From: Neelides folsomi
Lineage: Eukaryota > Arthropoda > Collembola > Neelipleona > Neelidae
NCBI GenBank assembly: GCA_034687125.1
Contig: JAQGBZ010000168.1
Span: 62,001-126,000 of the forward strand
DNA length: 64,000 nucleotides
Reading direction: 5' to 3'
Both the position numbers and the translations under genes were made by a program. Positions 25,501-38,435 of the stretch are shown one piece after another. The notes beneath the pieces were generated by a model. The model was not told the DNA's origin. It saw only the letters and a list, made by a program, of their open reading frames with translations, and ran no database searches. The stretch's first letter is position 1; each line of letters starts with the position of its first letter.

Positions 25501-28223
25501 GTAGTGGCTACTATTGTTTTATTTTTTAAGCTTGAATTCTCAGGATCAGGATCTTCATAAACCGGTGGAGGTAATGTCCAATTAAATTTTTTTGCAAATT
25601 TTGTGTCCCAAACACCAATTTTAATAATTCCCTGAATTAAGCAAAAAAATTATTATTAGCAAAAATCCATGTTATTTCATCATAAGGATTCCCCATTTCT
25701 TAATCATTTTTAACTGACTTTGTTTGATATCATTTAAATTTTTTTACTTGTGGTTTGAGTTGAATTACGTCCATTGTGATATCTTTACGATATCCACTTG
25801 TATCAAATTGAATTGAGCCGGTGAGTCCTTGATGTTGAACCTTCAATAATATAAAATCTATTGAGATCTCCATAAATCTAAAATAAATTATCAGGGATTA
25901 GTTAAGTGACATACGAGCTTCATATGGTTTATCAAAGAGTAGCCGTGATCCCATGTTTCAAAATCTGAACAGCTCAATGGCTTAATTTCAACGTTTCGGC
26001 TGCTTTGTAAATAATGAAGGGCTTTTCCAAATATGGACACGGCGTCATATAAAAGAGCGATATCAGTCTAGGAGAATATCAAGAATAAAAAATTCATATG
26101 TAATATATACGATGTAAGATGTGAGGGATATTATCATTATGAGCAATTAAATGGAAAATACATTTAAATCCTCTTTAAAATTGACAAATTACCGTCATCA
26201 TTTTTAATGGTGGTGAATTTTCTTGTCTTTTCTTTCTTTGCTTAATTGAATTAAAATGAGGCTTTTTATGTTGCTTTTTACTTGGCCTTTTACTCGGCTT
26301 TTTAGATTTGAAACTCACTGAAGATGAATAGGAATCTGAGAAATAATCAAAATCTTGATAGTTTTCTTCATTTTCCTCTCCATCAATATTTTCTTCGTTC
26401 TTTTCCCCTCCTTCCTCTTCTTCCTCTTCTTCTTCAACTTCCTTGGGTGGTTCTTCAGTCCCGACCACTTCGACCGCACTTCCTACTTCAGGAAGTGGGA
26501 GAGGAGGTTTCTCAATTTCGTTTCCTATTAGCGAATTCCACTCTTCAATTACTTTTGCTACTTCCGGTTTCTCTGGGTCAACGAGTCGGAATGCTGTGAT
26601 GTTGAGATCTGCGAACTTAAAGTCTTCAAGATCCAATGTATGCAAATCCTAAGATTATTTTTTCATTAAATTATTAGAATAGCGAATTTAGAATAAACAA
26701 TTTAAAACAGATTTGATAATTTACATATAAATAACTGTTTTGTTATTTATATGTAAATTAATTGTTCTATGTTGAAGCTTTGTTTGTTCATGATATTTAT
26801 GAGCTCGAACGTCAATTAAAAACATTGGGGTAATATAGTACAACTTTGTATCCGACACCTATCATGTGTTTCTAGAACTTCTTGTAGATGTCAGGTAAAT
26901 ATTGTTCTAACTTGCCCCATTTATATTTAATTCGGAAATTATTAATATTAGCATATCTATGCGCCATTCACAATTTGTATTTTTTGTCTCTTTTGTCAGA
27001 ATCTCAATGTCATTTAATGATATAACTTCCAATTAAAGCTATCTGTATTTAAGAGTGTAAAGCAAGGTTAAATAATTTAAAATATGGTTTTAATTTTTTA
27101 ACCAATGTTGTAATGATGTAGCTATATTGAAAGTTAAGCATTCCAACTTGCTGTGCTTGCTTAAGTATTGATTCAATCTTTGATAATTCGCAGTCAATCA
27201 CAATCTTAAAAATGTCTGCGTCGTGCATCACTTCTTTCAAAAGTGGCCTATAAATTAAAATATTAAATGTTAATAGTAATTTTTAATTTGATGATATTCG
27301 ATAAGATTAAGATTACAAGTTACTGATATATACCTGTAATCGTCAGTGTCTGGAGGAAGTTGCTTGAGAATAGCAATTCTATCATGAGGAACCGATGTTG
27401 TTATAATTCCTTGCAATTTGAACAAACTATCATATTCATCATAAATAAGTGCATATTTATCCCATCCGAAGGCCGTTACCAAATCCGCGAAAGCCTTTGA
27501 ATTAAAACGATATTACTATTTTTCATCGAACAATAACAGAAAAAATTTTTTGAATTCATTTTACCCGACTCATTGTATCTGGATGTGGTGTAAAGTTAAT
27601 ATGATAAACTTCTTTTCTGATTCTTGGATCCCATCTTGTCTCCATATGAGGAATGTCAAATGCATCTGCTATCGATTGAACGTGACTGGCAGCTGGGGGG
27701 CTTTGAGGACCAAACATCCCAGCAATTCCTTCTTCAAGCATCCCACAAACTATTAACAATAAGAAAAAAATTATCGAAATAATCATGTTTTATTCTAACT
27801 TTCTAACTTTCTAACTTTACAGTAAAATATTATGGAATTTTGATTTTAATTGATTTTACCAATATTTGATGCTTCAAATGAATTTCCAGGATCAATTTGT
27901 TGGATATGAGCTACAAGAGTAGCTTCTGGAAGAATGTTTGAGTCTAAATTAACTCTTTCGATTGCATGTTTGAATGCTGCTTCTTCGGGAGAATTTTCTT
28001 CTTCAAACAATCCACCTTATGGTATAAAAAAGTTAACTAATGTTAACTAACTTAAGTAAGTAAATAATAATTAGGGGCATTAATTTCTTAAAAATGCAAT
28101 GTTTGATTTATTGCAAAGATATTTTTACCAACTCTAATTTTCGACTTGATAATATCACTAACTTCTTCATCTTGGCCCTTCACAATAAAAATGAAGCAGA
28201 AAAGAAAAAAATATGCGATCATG
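22549..28223 (-). CDS. GRIK-like: ionotropic glutamate receptor, kainate type
   Basis: Eighteen exons on the minus strand, from the 5' end: 28223-28129, 28015-27860, 27749-27565, 27494-27334, 27247-27103, 26648-26193, 26067-25915, 25840-25748, 25631-25494, 25421-25215, 25097-24874, 24806-24669, 24012-23814, 23718-23616, 23487-23359, 23258-23140, 23040-22894 and 22788-22549, about 1028 residues. Order: signal-like leader, amino-terminal domain (IRVGGLFEEE), S1, M1 (about 645-663), pore loop M2 (699-712), M3 with [11 protein letters not shown]2, and M4 (about 909-933). Glutamate-contact residues are kept: Arg of SKDR at about 611, Ser-Thr of ATGSTAAFF, and Glu of FMESTV. The Q/R site is Gly709 (CIVGGGADI), not Gln. 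Exon 6 encodes an unusual acidic then basic insert ending RKKRQ. The last intron (22789-22893, 105 nt) is stop-free and in frame. The leader is in frame with the body only if a T7 run is one base shorter, so the 5' end is uncertain. The product should be a glutamate-gated cation channel of neurons or muscle. Confidence 0.93.
24097..24540 (+). mobile_element. internally deleted Tc1/mariner-like element
   Basis: The ends carry 47-bp terminal inverted repeats beginning CCGGGTGGCCGGTTAAGTAG, with one mismatch between the arms (position 29). A TA dinucleotide flanks each end (24095-24096 and 24541-24542), the target duplication typical of the Tc1/mariner superfamily. An open frame of 46 codons at 24311-24451 starts [20 protein letters not shown] and resembles the N-terminal helix-turn-helix of mariner-type transposases; the catalytic part is missing. 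The element sits inside the intron between the M2 and M3 exons of the glutamate receptor. The near-perfect arms suggest fairly recent insertion, mobilised in trans. The family assignment is from TIR plus TA plus the fragment, not from a database match. Confidence 0.85.
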
Positions 28224-29023
28224 ATTTAAATTCGATATGGTTAATTTGAATTTGATTCCACTTGTATTTTTAACATAATATGTTATTATTAAAGATAATA
28301 TAATTTTAATAAATAGCTATATATTGTAACAAGTAAAATAAAAGAAATGAGAAAAGGATTCTAGAACAAAACCAAAAAAGAAACTCTTAAAAGTAGTCTA
28401 TTTGTTCATTAAGGACGAAGAGTCATTAGTAGAGAAGAAATGAAGGCGAATTCTTTAAAGTTGGCATTGGATCAATTGAGCTAATTAATTCTCATCTTCG
28501 ATTCATTTGATTACAAGACAATTTCACTCATCCATGTCACTAATATTGGTAAACCCAATAGATTGAAAATCTTACGTTTTTCGAGATTGACAATTGACAT
28601 TATATAACATTAAATGTAAAAGTAAAATATTCACATTAATGAATTTCATAGAATAAGTATATGCTTTTTACAATTCATAGATTGAAGAATTCTTTTATGA
28701 AATATTTTGATAACAATATTTTTTACTTGTCAATCCAATAAAAGAATCTATCTTTATTAGTTCAATTAATGTTTATGACATTTACGCTTTTAGTGGTCAA
28801 GAAATAGTTTTATTATGGAAGCATCAATATTTAATCTGATTGTTGATTGTACAGGAGTTTAAATTATATTTTACAAAGATAACAATATTGGTAAACACAT
28901 ACGATATAAATGGAGAAAATGGTTTTGTTTGAATTCACTTTGAATATTGAAAGACTTGAACTTTTAAACAGTTCCATCAATACTAAATTACATTTAAGCC
29001 TTTGGTTTATCTAATTTTATAAA
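28224..29023. other. divergent intergenic region between the glutamate receptor and the first ML gene
   Basis: About 800 bp that must contain the promoters of both flanking genes. A TATA-like GATATAAATG lies near 28903, about 120 bp before the ML start codon. I found no alternative first exon for the receptor in a reading of its minus strand. Confidence 0.5.
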
Positions 29024-29853
29024 ATGAAACTTTTCCTTCTTGCACTTATCGTGGCTTCTGCCTCTTGTCTTAAAGTTCAACCTCCAACAAATATCAACAT
29101 TGTTGATGAAGTTGTTGACTGTGGTGCTAAACCATATCTTTATTACCAATTAAATACATCAATTAATATCACAATTCCACTGATCACAATTCAAGTTAAT
29201 ATTTATATTTTTTGAATAGGATCAAGCGGAAGTATCGACGACGTTTTTGTGCAAGATTGCACAGCTTTACCTTGCAGATTCAGACCTGATAATATTTATG
29301 AATTTGAAATTCATTTCACAACAGGTTAATAATATTTAACTATAATTTGCAAGCTATAATTAAAAAGTTCAATTAAAATGTTCATTTATTTCAAATTTAA
29401 TTTTTTTGTCTAACGATTAATATTTAAAAAAAATTAGTTCAAGATAGTGAAGTCATTCATTTCTTGGTTGATGTTTTCTTGAGCGTCACCCCAATCCGAA
29501 TTATTGATGAAGCCGTTGCAGTTGATATTAAGGGAAATCAACAATATTCACTTGAATACACCTTACTTGTGACTGATTTATTCTTCGGAGTAAGTCATTT
29601 ATATAATTTTACTATCTAAGTTTAATCAAAATAATTAATGAAATCATAAATCAAAAAGCATTAATTTTAACTATACTCACATTGAGTACTATTTATGGTA
29701 AAACATTTTTATTATTGGAGTATTAAAATTTTCAATTGTTTCTTTTTATAGAGCATCAATATCCAATTCCAGCTTGTGGATAAAATGGAAGATCATAAGG
29801 TGATTTGCGGAATTGCAGATGCTGTGGTTGAATCGAATAATATCATTTTCTAA
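29024..29853 (+). CDS. secreted ML-domain (MD-2/NPC2/group 2 allergen-like) protein A
   Basis: Four exons: 29024-29123, 29220-29324, 29438-29589 and 29752-29853, 152 residues. It begins with a signal peptide (MKLFLLALIVASASC) and a short linker. The mature part follows the ML pattern: VVDCGSSGSIDDVFVQDC, then LPCRFRPD, a run of alternating hydrophobic beta-strand residues, and a late cysteine in HKVICGIADA. Four cysteines fit two of the three disulfides of the Der p 2/NPC2 fold; the middle pair seems absent. ML proteins bind lipids or sterols in an extracellular or lysosomal setting. Intron positions and phases (1, 1, 0) match the two genes downstream, so all belong to one array. The ligand cannot be read from sequence, and my family call rests on pattern rather than strong identity. 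Confidence 0.75.
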
Positions 29854-30512
29854 ACGATGATAATTTTATCATAATTTACTTTAAAATTAAGGCAAATAAA
29901 TAAAATATGTTCAAAGATTATTAAGAATCATAATCCTAAAATAAGCATTTGGAAATTTCATCCATTTTGGTCTTTGGTTGTTAAAAAATGTTACACTTTA
30001 CACATACAACTCACCCCTAATTTTACAATTTGTAACATTAACGCATCTTACCTATTTTTCAATAAATCTTATTTCATTTAATAATTAGTATGTACGGTAT
30101 AATACTGTAATATTGTAATTAAGTAATTATTAATTATCATAGCTTTATATACCAAATTAGCTTTATATTAAGTATGTTATTACAATTTTTACAACCAACC
30201 TTGATATCAAAGCTAATAAAAATAAACAGTTCAGATAAAATATTCAAACGTGCTTTTATTGTACTTTATTAAGTAAAATATTACATATAATAAAACTTGT
30301 GCAATATTTAAAAGATATTAAAATTGGGAAAGTACTTGTAATTTATCTTATTTAAAAGGTGGATCATTTAATTGACTTAAAAGTTTTTAAATAATAAAGA
30401 TAAAATATTTTCGTTAAATATATAAAGAAGATTTGAATAAAAAGACTCATCATTAACTAACATAAATTTGTTCTTATTTGGTCCAATTGGGTTAAATAAA
30501 AAAAATTCCAAA
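29854..30512. other. spacer between ML genes A and B
   Basis: AT-rich spacer of 659 bp. From about 30237 it is similar to the stretch upstream of ML gene C (shared GATCATTTAATTGACTTAA and AATAATAAAGATAAAA blocks), so it belongs to a duplicated unit that includes the promoter. TATAAAG at 30421-30427 is a possible TATA box. Confidence 0.6.
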
Positions 30513-31235
30513 ATGAAACTCTTTTTGTTAGCTCTTCTTGTGGCTTCTGCTGCTGCTGCAATTAAGGATGATCTCATTGATTGTGGTAAGTTCAAATTAA
30601 CTATATGATATTTTCTATATTTAATATTTAATCAATATTTAATATTTAATAAAGGATCACATGGGAGTGTTGACGATGTGATGGTTGAGGGATGCACTGG
30701 ATTGCCATGTATCTTCAAGCCAGATACTGTCTATGAATCTACAATTGACTTCACAACAGGTAAATTGTGAAAGCGAAAGAATTTTAATTTTTTAATTAAT
30801 TTTTTAAGAATATTTCTAAATGAATTGAACTTTAAGCATTGAAGCTAAACAAAATGATGTGTTTTATTTTAACAGCGAAAGACAGCGAAGTCGTTCATTT
30901 TGTTGTTTCTTCTCTTTTTGGAGATGATTCTTTTGTCATCATTGACGAAGCAGTCGCAACTGACATTATCGGAAATAGACCATACAAACTCGAATATACT
31001 TTACTCATCACCGATTTGTTCTTCGGGGTAAATTCAAATTATCAACAAACAATATAATGATTTTAATAAAAAAATTTATATAATTCAAGAGACAATGAGG
31101 CAATGTTTGTTAATCAATTCTATTATTGACAATTAGGATGTTCTCTTCCAAGTTGAACTCCTTGATAAGGCAGCCGATCACAAAATTATTTGTTCAATTG
31201 CTCATTGCAGAATTGAGGCAGCCGTTTACTTTTAA
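30513..31235 (+). CDS. secreted ML-domain protein B
   Basis: Four exons: 30513-30585, 30655-30759, 30876-31027 and 31137-31235, 142 residues. The signal peptide is MKLFLLALLVASAAA, followed by LIDCGSHGSVDDVMVEGC, LPCIFKPDTVYE, then beta-strand blocks (SEVVHFVVSSLFGDD, VIIDEAVATDIIG) and a late cysteine in HKIICSIAHC. Exon sizes and phases match gene A, and exon 3 is the same length (152 nt). It is close to gene C over the leader. An extra cysteine follows the late conserved one. It is probably a secreted lipid-binding protein. Confidence 0.78.
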
Positions 31236-31610
31236 TCAGAGCAAATTAAATAAATCTTTTCAATCATAAAGCCAATAACACTACTTTTTCAACAATTTTT
31301 TTAAAAAGCATAAATCAAAGCATCTTGAAAATCATTTTTTCATGAGTATATTAAAATGTATATAAACTGTAATAAGCATTTAGAGTGTAGATTGTATCTT
31401 TATTGTAAATTATGATAAATGCTTTATGCAAGATGTTGTGCTTTCATTATACTTCATTAAGAATTGCATATAATAAAACTTGCGTAATATTTAGATAAAT
31501 TTAAATTGGGAAAGTACGTTTTTGTCATTTTAATGGTGGATCATTTAATTGACTTAATGTAATTAAATAATAAAGATAAAACATTTTTGCTAAATGTAAA
31601 AAATTCCAAA

Positions 31611-32322
31611 ATGAAACTCTTTTTGTTAGCTCTTCTTGTGGCTTCTGCTGCTGCAGCCATGGAGGATTATCTCATTGACTGTGGTAAGTTCAGATTGACT
31701 TTATGATCTTTTCAATATGTAATTAATATGTAATAAAGAATCCCAGGGGAGAGTAGATAATATGCAGATTGAGGATTGCGAGGATGAGAGATTGCCGTGT
31801 AGTCTCAGGGGAAATCAAGTCTATGAAACTGCATTTGACTTCACAACAGGTAAATTGTTTAAGCAAAAGAATATTTTATTTAAACCAAAATCAATTAGAT
31901 TGATCATTAAATCATTTCTTAAAAATTAAAACTCTAAGCATTGAAGTAATGGCAAATAAACGATGTTTTATTTTAACAGCTAAAAACAGCGATGTCGTTT
32001 ATTTAGTCGTTACTTACTTTTTTGGAGATGATTCTGCTGTAATCATTGACGAAGCAATCGTAACTGACGTTATCGGAAATAAACAGTACAAGCTCCAATT
32101 TCAGTTACTCCCCAATGATTTCTTAGGGGTAAATTCAAATTATCAACAAACAAATCAATGTATTTTTAATGAAAATCATAACAATCTTTAGTTTCTTGAT
32201 ACAATGTTTGTTAATCTATTATATTTTTTTTAAATTAGAATGTCTTCTTCCAAATACAACTCCTTGATAAAGCAGATGATCACCAAATTATTTGCTCAGT
32301 TGCTCCTATGATAATTAGGTAA
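31611..32322 (+). CDS. secreted ML-domain protein C
   Basis: Four exons: 31611-31683, 31739-31849, 31980-32128 and 32239-32322, 138 residues. The leader is the same as in gene B at nearly every base, but the mature N-terminus differs: YLIDCESQGRVDNMQIEDC, then ERLPCSLRGNQVYE, with two extra codons between the cysteines. Exon 3 is one codon shorter than in gene B. The last residues (APMIIR, stop) replace gene B's AHCRIEAAVYF; the downstream DNA still resembles gene B (CTTTTACTTTTAATC), so the C-terminus changed by a small indel. A donor-like GTAAGCG directly after the codon for Ile could alternatively splice to an unseen exon. Confidence 0.72.
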
Positions 32323-32853
32323 GCGAACCTTTTACTTTTAATCAAAGAGACAAAGTAAATAAATCTTTTCAATCATAAAGCCAATAACCTGAACAATTTT
32401 TTTAAAAGCATAAATCTAAGCATCTTGAAAATCATTTTTCATATAGATTATATTAAAATATATCTATATTAGGTACATTATATAATAAAATGAGTATGGT
32501 AATTTTAATAGAAAATATGGAGATAAACGTGTGTGTATCACATTTATGATGTAAATGTAATTTAAGTAAAATAACAGTAAATAACTATAATAAGCAATTT
32601 GACAAAGTGTGTGTTGTATCTTTAGTGTAAATTGAGATAAGTGCTTTATGCAAAGAGTTATTATTCATTAACACTAAATAAAATTTAAACCTACAGGTAA
32701 ACCGTGTTATGTAAAAATTCGCAATATATAACTACATTTACTATATAACTACTACGGATTTATATCAGTAATAAACGAAGTTAAATTATAGTATAAAAAC
32801 ATCCATTTAATAGTTTCGCCATTTTGAAATAATTGATAATTGAACAATAATCA
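32323..32853. other. spacer between ML gene C and the decayed copy
   Basis: AT-rich spacer of 531 bp. Its second half (about 32587-32680) repeats the block that lies downstream of gene B, showing it is part of a third, diverged duplication unit. No other feature is visible. Confidence 0.55.
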
Positions 32854-33220
32854 ATGAAAATGATTAATATTCTGTTAATTATTATTATTGCGTATTTGAG
32901 AATATTCGGTAAGTATTTTTTACTTTAAAAAATATGAATATATTGTTAAAGGGAATTTAAAAATAGTTTTTTTTATAGAATCACAAGACACAATTAAATG
33001 GCATAAGACGAAGGACTGCACAGAATTTTCTTTATCAATACAAGATGAATTGAATGAATTTGAAGTTAATTTCACAGCAGGTAATTATTAAATAAAATTA
33101 CATTAGAATTAAAATTATCGTAAATTAATAGGAAATAATAATTTGAAATTGTGCTCAAAATGTTTAATAGTGAAAATGATGGAATTTGTTCACTTTGTTG
33201 TCGCTTATGTCATGGGTTAG
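32854..33220 (+). pseudogene. decayed or truncated ML-domain gene copy D
   Basis: The first three exon positions of the array can still be traced: 32854-32908 (leader MKMINILLIIIIAYLRIF), 32979-33080 (TKDCTEFSLSIQDE, then FEVNFTA) and 33171-33220 (EFVHFVVAYVMG, stop), with correct phases 1 and 1. The reading stays open but ends after 68 residues. The conserved first cysteine, the LPC cysteine and the whole fourth exon are missing. I read it as a relic of the third unit of the array, though a short secreted peptide remains possible because splice sites and leader are intact. Confidence 0.55.
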
Positions 33221-33527
33221 TTTGAATGCTCTTTTCTCTCCAAGTAAGTTTTCTCTTTCAAGCTTTACCATTTATTTATAAAATCAATAAGGTTTATTTT
33301 TATATTCCAATGATACTTTTAAATATTTAACAGAATATTAAAGTATTGCATTAAGAAGAATACAATAAAAATTCTAAAATTGAATGTTCCAAAAATTCCA
33401 TTTAATTATTAATAGAAGTAAATTGATATAATTCTTAATATTATTTAAAGGTAAAATCTTATATTGAAATTCATATAGATTAATTCTTAAAATACGGATT
33501 CTGAATAACGATGAGAAATTTACGTGA

Positions 33528-35297
<1,770 letters not shown>

Positions 35298-35699
35298 TTT
35301 ATTTCTCTTAAAAGAATATAAGGAGATTAGCAAACAGTAAATAAACAACCACCGGTTAAAATTTAAAATATCGAATTTAATTTACGATTCAAAGGTTGTT
35401 TCAAACTCTCCTTTGATCCAAGTGCAAGGGATAGCTTCTAACTACCATAATGAGCACTTTTGCATGATTCGTTTTCGTACTCGATATATTTCCTTTTGGC
35501 CTTTTGCAAAAGCAATAACATTTTAAAAAGCCAACGCAGTTATATAATTAATTCATTTAAACTTTTCTGAAGGCTTTAAAACTAATCTTCCCATTGAACT
35601 ACAGCGTTAAAAAGTAAATAGCTTGAGGCCGTTTTCTTGTCTGATCTTGAAAATTGAGATTGTGTGAATTGTTATTGTTATATAACCGGCAGATCAGAA
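35298..35699. promoter_or_regulatory. shared divergent promoter region of RPB5 and POLK
   Basis: Only 402 bp separate the start codons of two head-to-head genes, so both promoters and 5' UTRs must fit here. I see no clear TATA box. Head-to-head arrangement of two broadly expressed nuclear genes is common, and shared regulation is inference. Confidence 0.55.
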
Positions 35700-38262
35700 A
35701 TGGCAGCATCAGGTAAAGGTAAATTATAATAATTATCTTAAAATATAAATACCAGAGCTCAGAGCAGGCACAATGACAATTGACGATTCATTTGTACGCT
35801 AACACATTGTAATTATCCAAAAATATTAACTATTATGTAATTTCCATTTTCAGGTCAAGGCCTTGATAGTGATCCTTCTAAGGGTGAAAACAAAGCTGAA
35901 ACTTCAGGCAAATCTCATATAAAAGAACCAAATAACTCTTTAAATTCATCTAAAGGATTAAAAACGATGGCTTTGAATGGCACAAAAGCCGGAATGGATG
36001 GATTGGATCTTGAAAAAATCAATCAAATAATTCAAAAGTCATCTGAAGGATCAAAATTTTATAATCATAAAAAGAAGGCCCAAGAAAAGCTCGATTCAAA
36101 AATTGCAGAAATCAAAAGGCTTATCAATTCATTCTCCAATGATCAAGTTCAGAAAGCTGAAAAAACTGTACTACAATATCGTTTTACTTTATTCATCATA
36201 TAATTTACAAGTGTATAATATTAATTATACTAAATCGTTGTGATTTGAATAGATGGACGAAACAGCTAAGGAATTAGAGATGTGTAGAGATCTATCTCGT
36301 GTCATCGTTCACATTGACATGGACATGTTTTTTGCTGCAGTTGAAATGAGAGATGATCCGTCATTAAAGTAAGCATTAGAGTTTTAATCTATTTTGTACA
36401 ATTTATCCGTTTAATGATAATTTTAACTTAAAGTTAAACTCTTATTTTTATTCCGAACTTTAGAGATAAACCGATGGCTGTTGGAGGAATGTCAATGTTA
36501 AGTACGTCAAATTATATAGCAAGGAAATTCGGAGTAAGAGCTGCAATGCCTGGATTTATCGCCAAAAAACTTTGTCCTCAACTTATCATTGTTAAAAGCA
36601 ATTATCAAAAGTATACCGAAGTCAGTGAAAAAGTGCAAGAAATTTTAAAAGATTATGATGACAATTTTTCGTCAATGTCTCTCGATGAAGCTTATTTGGG
36701 TAAGAATTTTATTTTGAACAATCAATTTTAAAAATTATATATGAAATGAATACTGAGCTATGAAAAATTACAAGATTTAAAAATATAATGATATTAAATA
36801 TTTTTTGATTTAAGACATTACTGATTATCTTGCTGAAAAAAATACATTCGAATCAGAATCATCCCAAATTACTCCAATTGAAGTCGTGAAAGAAATCCGC
36901 GATCGAATATTCGAAACAACACAGTTAACTGCTAGTGCAGGTTTGTTCATAATTCACCTTATCATTTTAAGTTACATTTAAATTCACAAATTATAAGTAA
37001 TAAATCTCAAAGTCTCTTGATCATAATTTATTATTTTAAACTCAGGTATTGCCCCAAATGGCCTTCTTGCAAAAATATGTGGAGATTTGTGCAAACCCAA
37101 TAACCAAGCTCTCATTGAACCAAAAATCAATGCCGTAAAAGATTTCATTCTTCCACTACCTATCCGAAAAGTGAACGGGATTGGGAATGTGACAGAGCAA
37201 TTACTGAAGGGGATCGGAATCAACAATTGCGGAGAAATTTGGGAGAAACGAGGCCTTGTGAGTTTAGTATTTAAACCCGCCACTGTCAATTTCCTCTTAG
37301 CAGTTTCAATGGGCATTGGAAATTCATTTTTTGCTAAAGAAAGTGTGGCAGATGATCGAAAGTCATATAGCTGTGAAAGAACATTTAAGAATTTGAGTCA
37401 AGAAGAATTAAAAGAATTATGTAAGAAATGTAGCTTTGATTTAGAAAAAGATTTAAAATCAAATAATGCATTAGCCAAATCAGTTTGTCTTAAAATTAAA
37501 AATGTGAATTTTGAAGTGAAAACGCGAGTTAAATCAATGCCTTCTTTTACACATGATGGGGAAATGATATTTAATGCAGCATGGTCGATATATGAACGTT
37601 ATTTAAAAGAAGAACCCAATTTGTCTTTGCGTCTGTTAGGAGTCCGCGTTTCTTCGCTTAAATTCAAAGAGCCTAATGAGGGAAATGAGCAAAAACAAAA
37701 GAAAATCGATGAATTGTTTGTAAAAAATCAGCCAAAGAGGAAAGATGAAACTTTCATTCCAGAAATAATTACTTTAGAGGATTCGAGTATGGATTGTATG
37801 CCTGGACCGAGTAGTCGAATTACTCAAAAATTCGAATGTCCGCTTTGTGCTACTAAATTTTTTTCTGTCAGAGATGTTGAAAGTCATTTAGATGAATGTT
37901 TATCTCAACCGGACAATCCTCCCGTTGCTGATAATGAGGAAAGTAGAGAAGGAATTGTTGAAGAAAATGGTGCAATTGAGGAAGATAATGATAAAATTTT
38001 ATGTCCAATTTGTTCACTAGAAATTAAAAGTAATTCCAGTTCTGATCTCGATTTTGTCAATAAGCACATTGATGAATGTTTGAATAAAGGCACGATAAAG
38101 GAATTAATTAGAGAAAGGAAAAATGATGAGAGTTTGAAAAAAACCAGTGACAAAAAAGCAGAATGTGGACAGGTAAATATTAAGAAACGACCTAGTACAA
38201 ATGATGATGATTTTCAAGCATCAAAACGAACAAAGTCCATTGAATCATATTTTAAAAAATGA
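35700..38262 (+). CDS. POLK: DNA polymerase kappa (Y-family translesion polymerase)
   Basis: Six exons: 35700-35718, 35854-36167, 36253-36368, 36464-36699, 36815-36940 and 37046-38262, 675 residues. The N-clasp typical of kappa is present ([18 protein letters not shown]). The catalytic motifs are [15 protein letters not shown] (metal-binding Asp) and [12 protein letters not shown] (Asp-Glu pair). [19 protein letters not shown] and [18 protein letters not shown] are kappa-specific. A helix-hairpin-helix ([20 protein letters not shown]) and the little-finger domain with [12 protein letters not shown] follow. Two UBZ ubiquitin-binding zinc fingers lie at about 535 (CPLC...HLDECL) and about 589 (CPIC...HIDECL). 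The C-terminus SIESYFKK is a probable PCNA-binding motif, in the place of human HTLDIFFK. It inserts bases opposite damaged DNA in the nucleus. The first donor is ambiguous: GTAAAG at 35713 or GTAAAT at 35719, both in frame. The last exon is one long uninterrupted block. Confidence 0.97.
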
Positions 38263-38435
38263 AAGTTTCATAATAAGCTCGCCAATCATTATCTTCATAT
38301 TGTATCATTTTATACCCATTTACCTTTTTACGAATAGTTTAAAAGTGGTTAATTTGTGCACCTTTTAATTATAATTATAATTATTTATAATAGAAATTTT
38401 AAATAATGAACAAAAATAATGAATAAGTGTCAAAT

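Larger units (their letters stand above)
30237..32680 (+). repeat. tandem gene-plus-promoter duplication units of the ML array
   Basis: Units of about 1.1-1.2 kb repeat head to tail. Landmarks include the start codons at 30513, 31611 and 32854, a shared upstream block GGATCATTTAATTGACTTAA near 30361 and 31537, and a shared block with TAAATTATGATAAATGC near 31407 and a diverged partner near 32630. The first coding exons of units 1 and 2 are almost identical, while exons 2-4 have diverged. The third unit has lost most of its gene. Confidence 0.75.
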
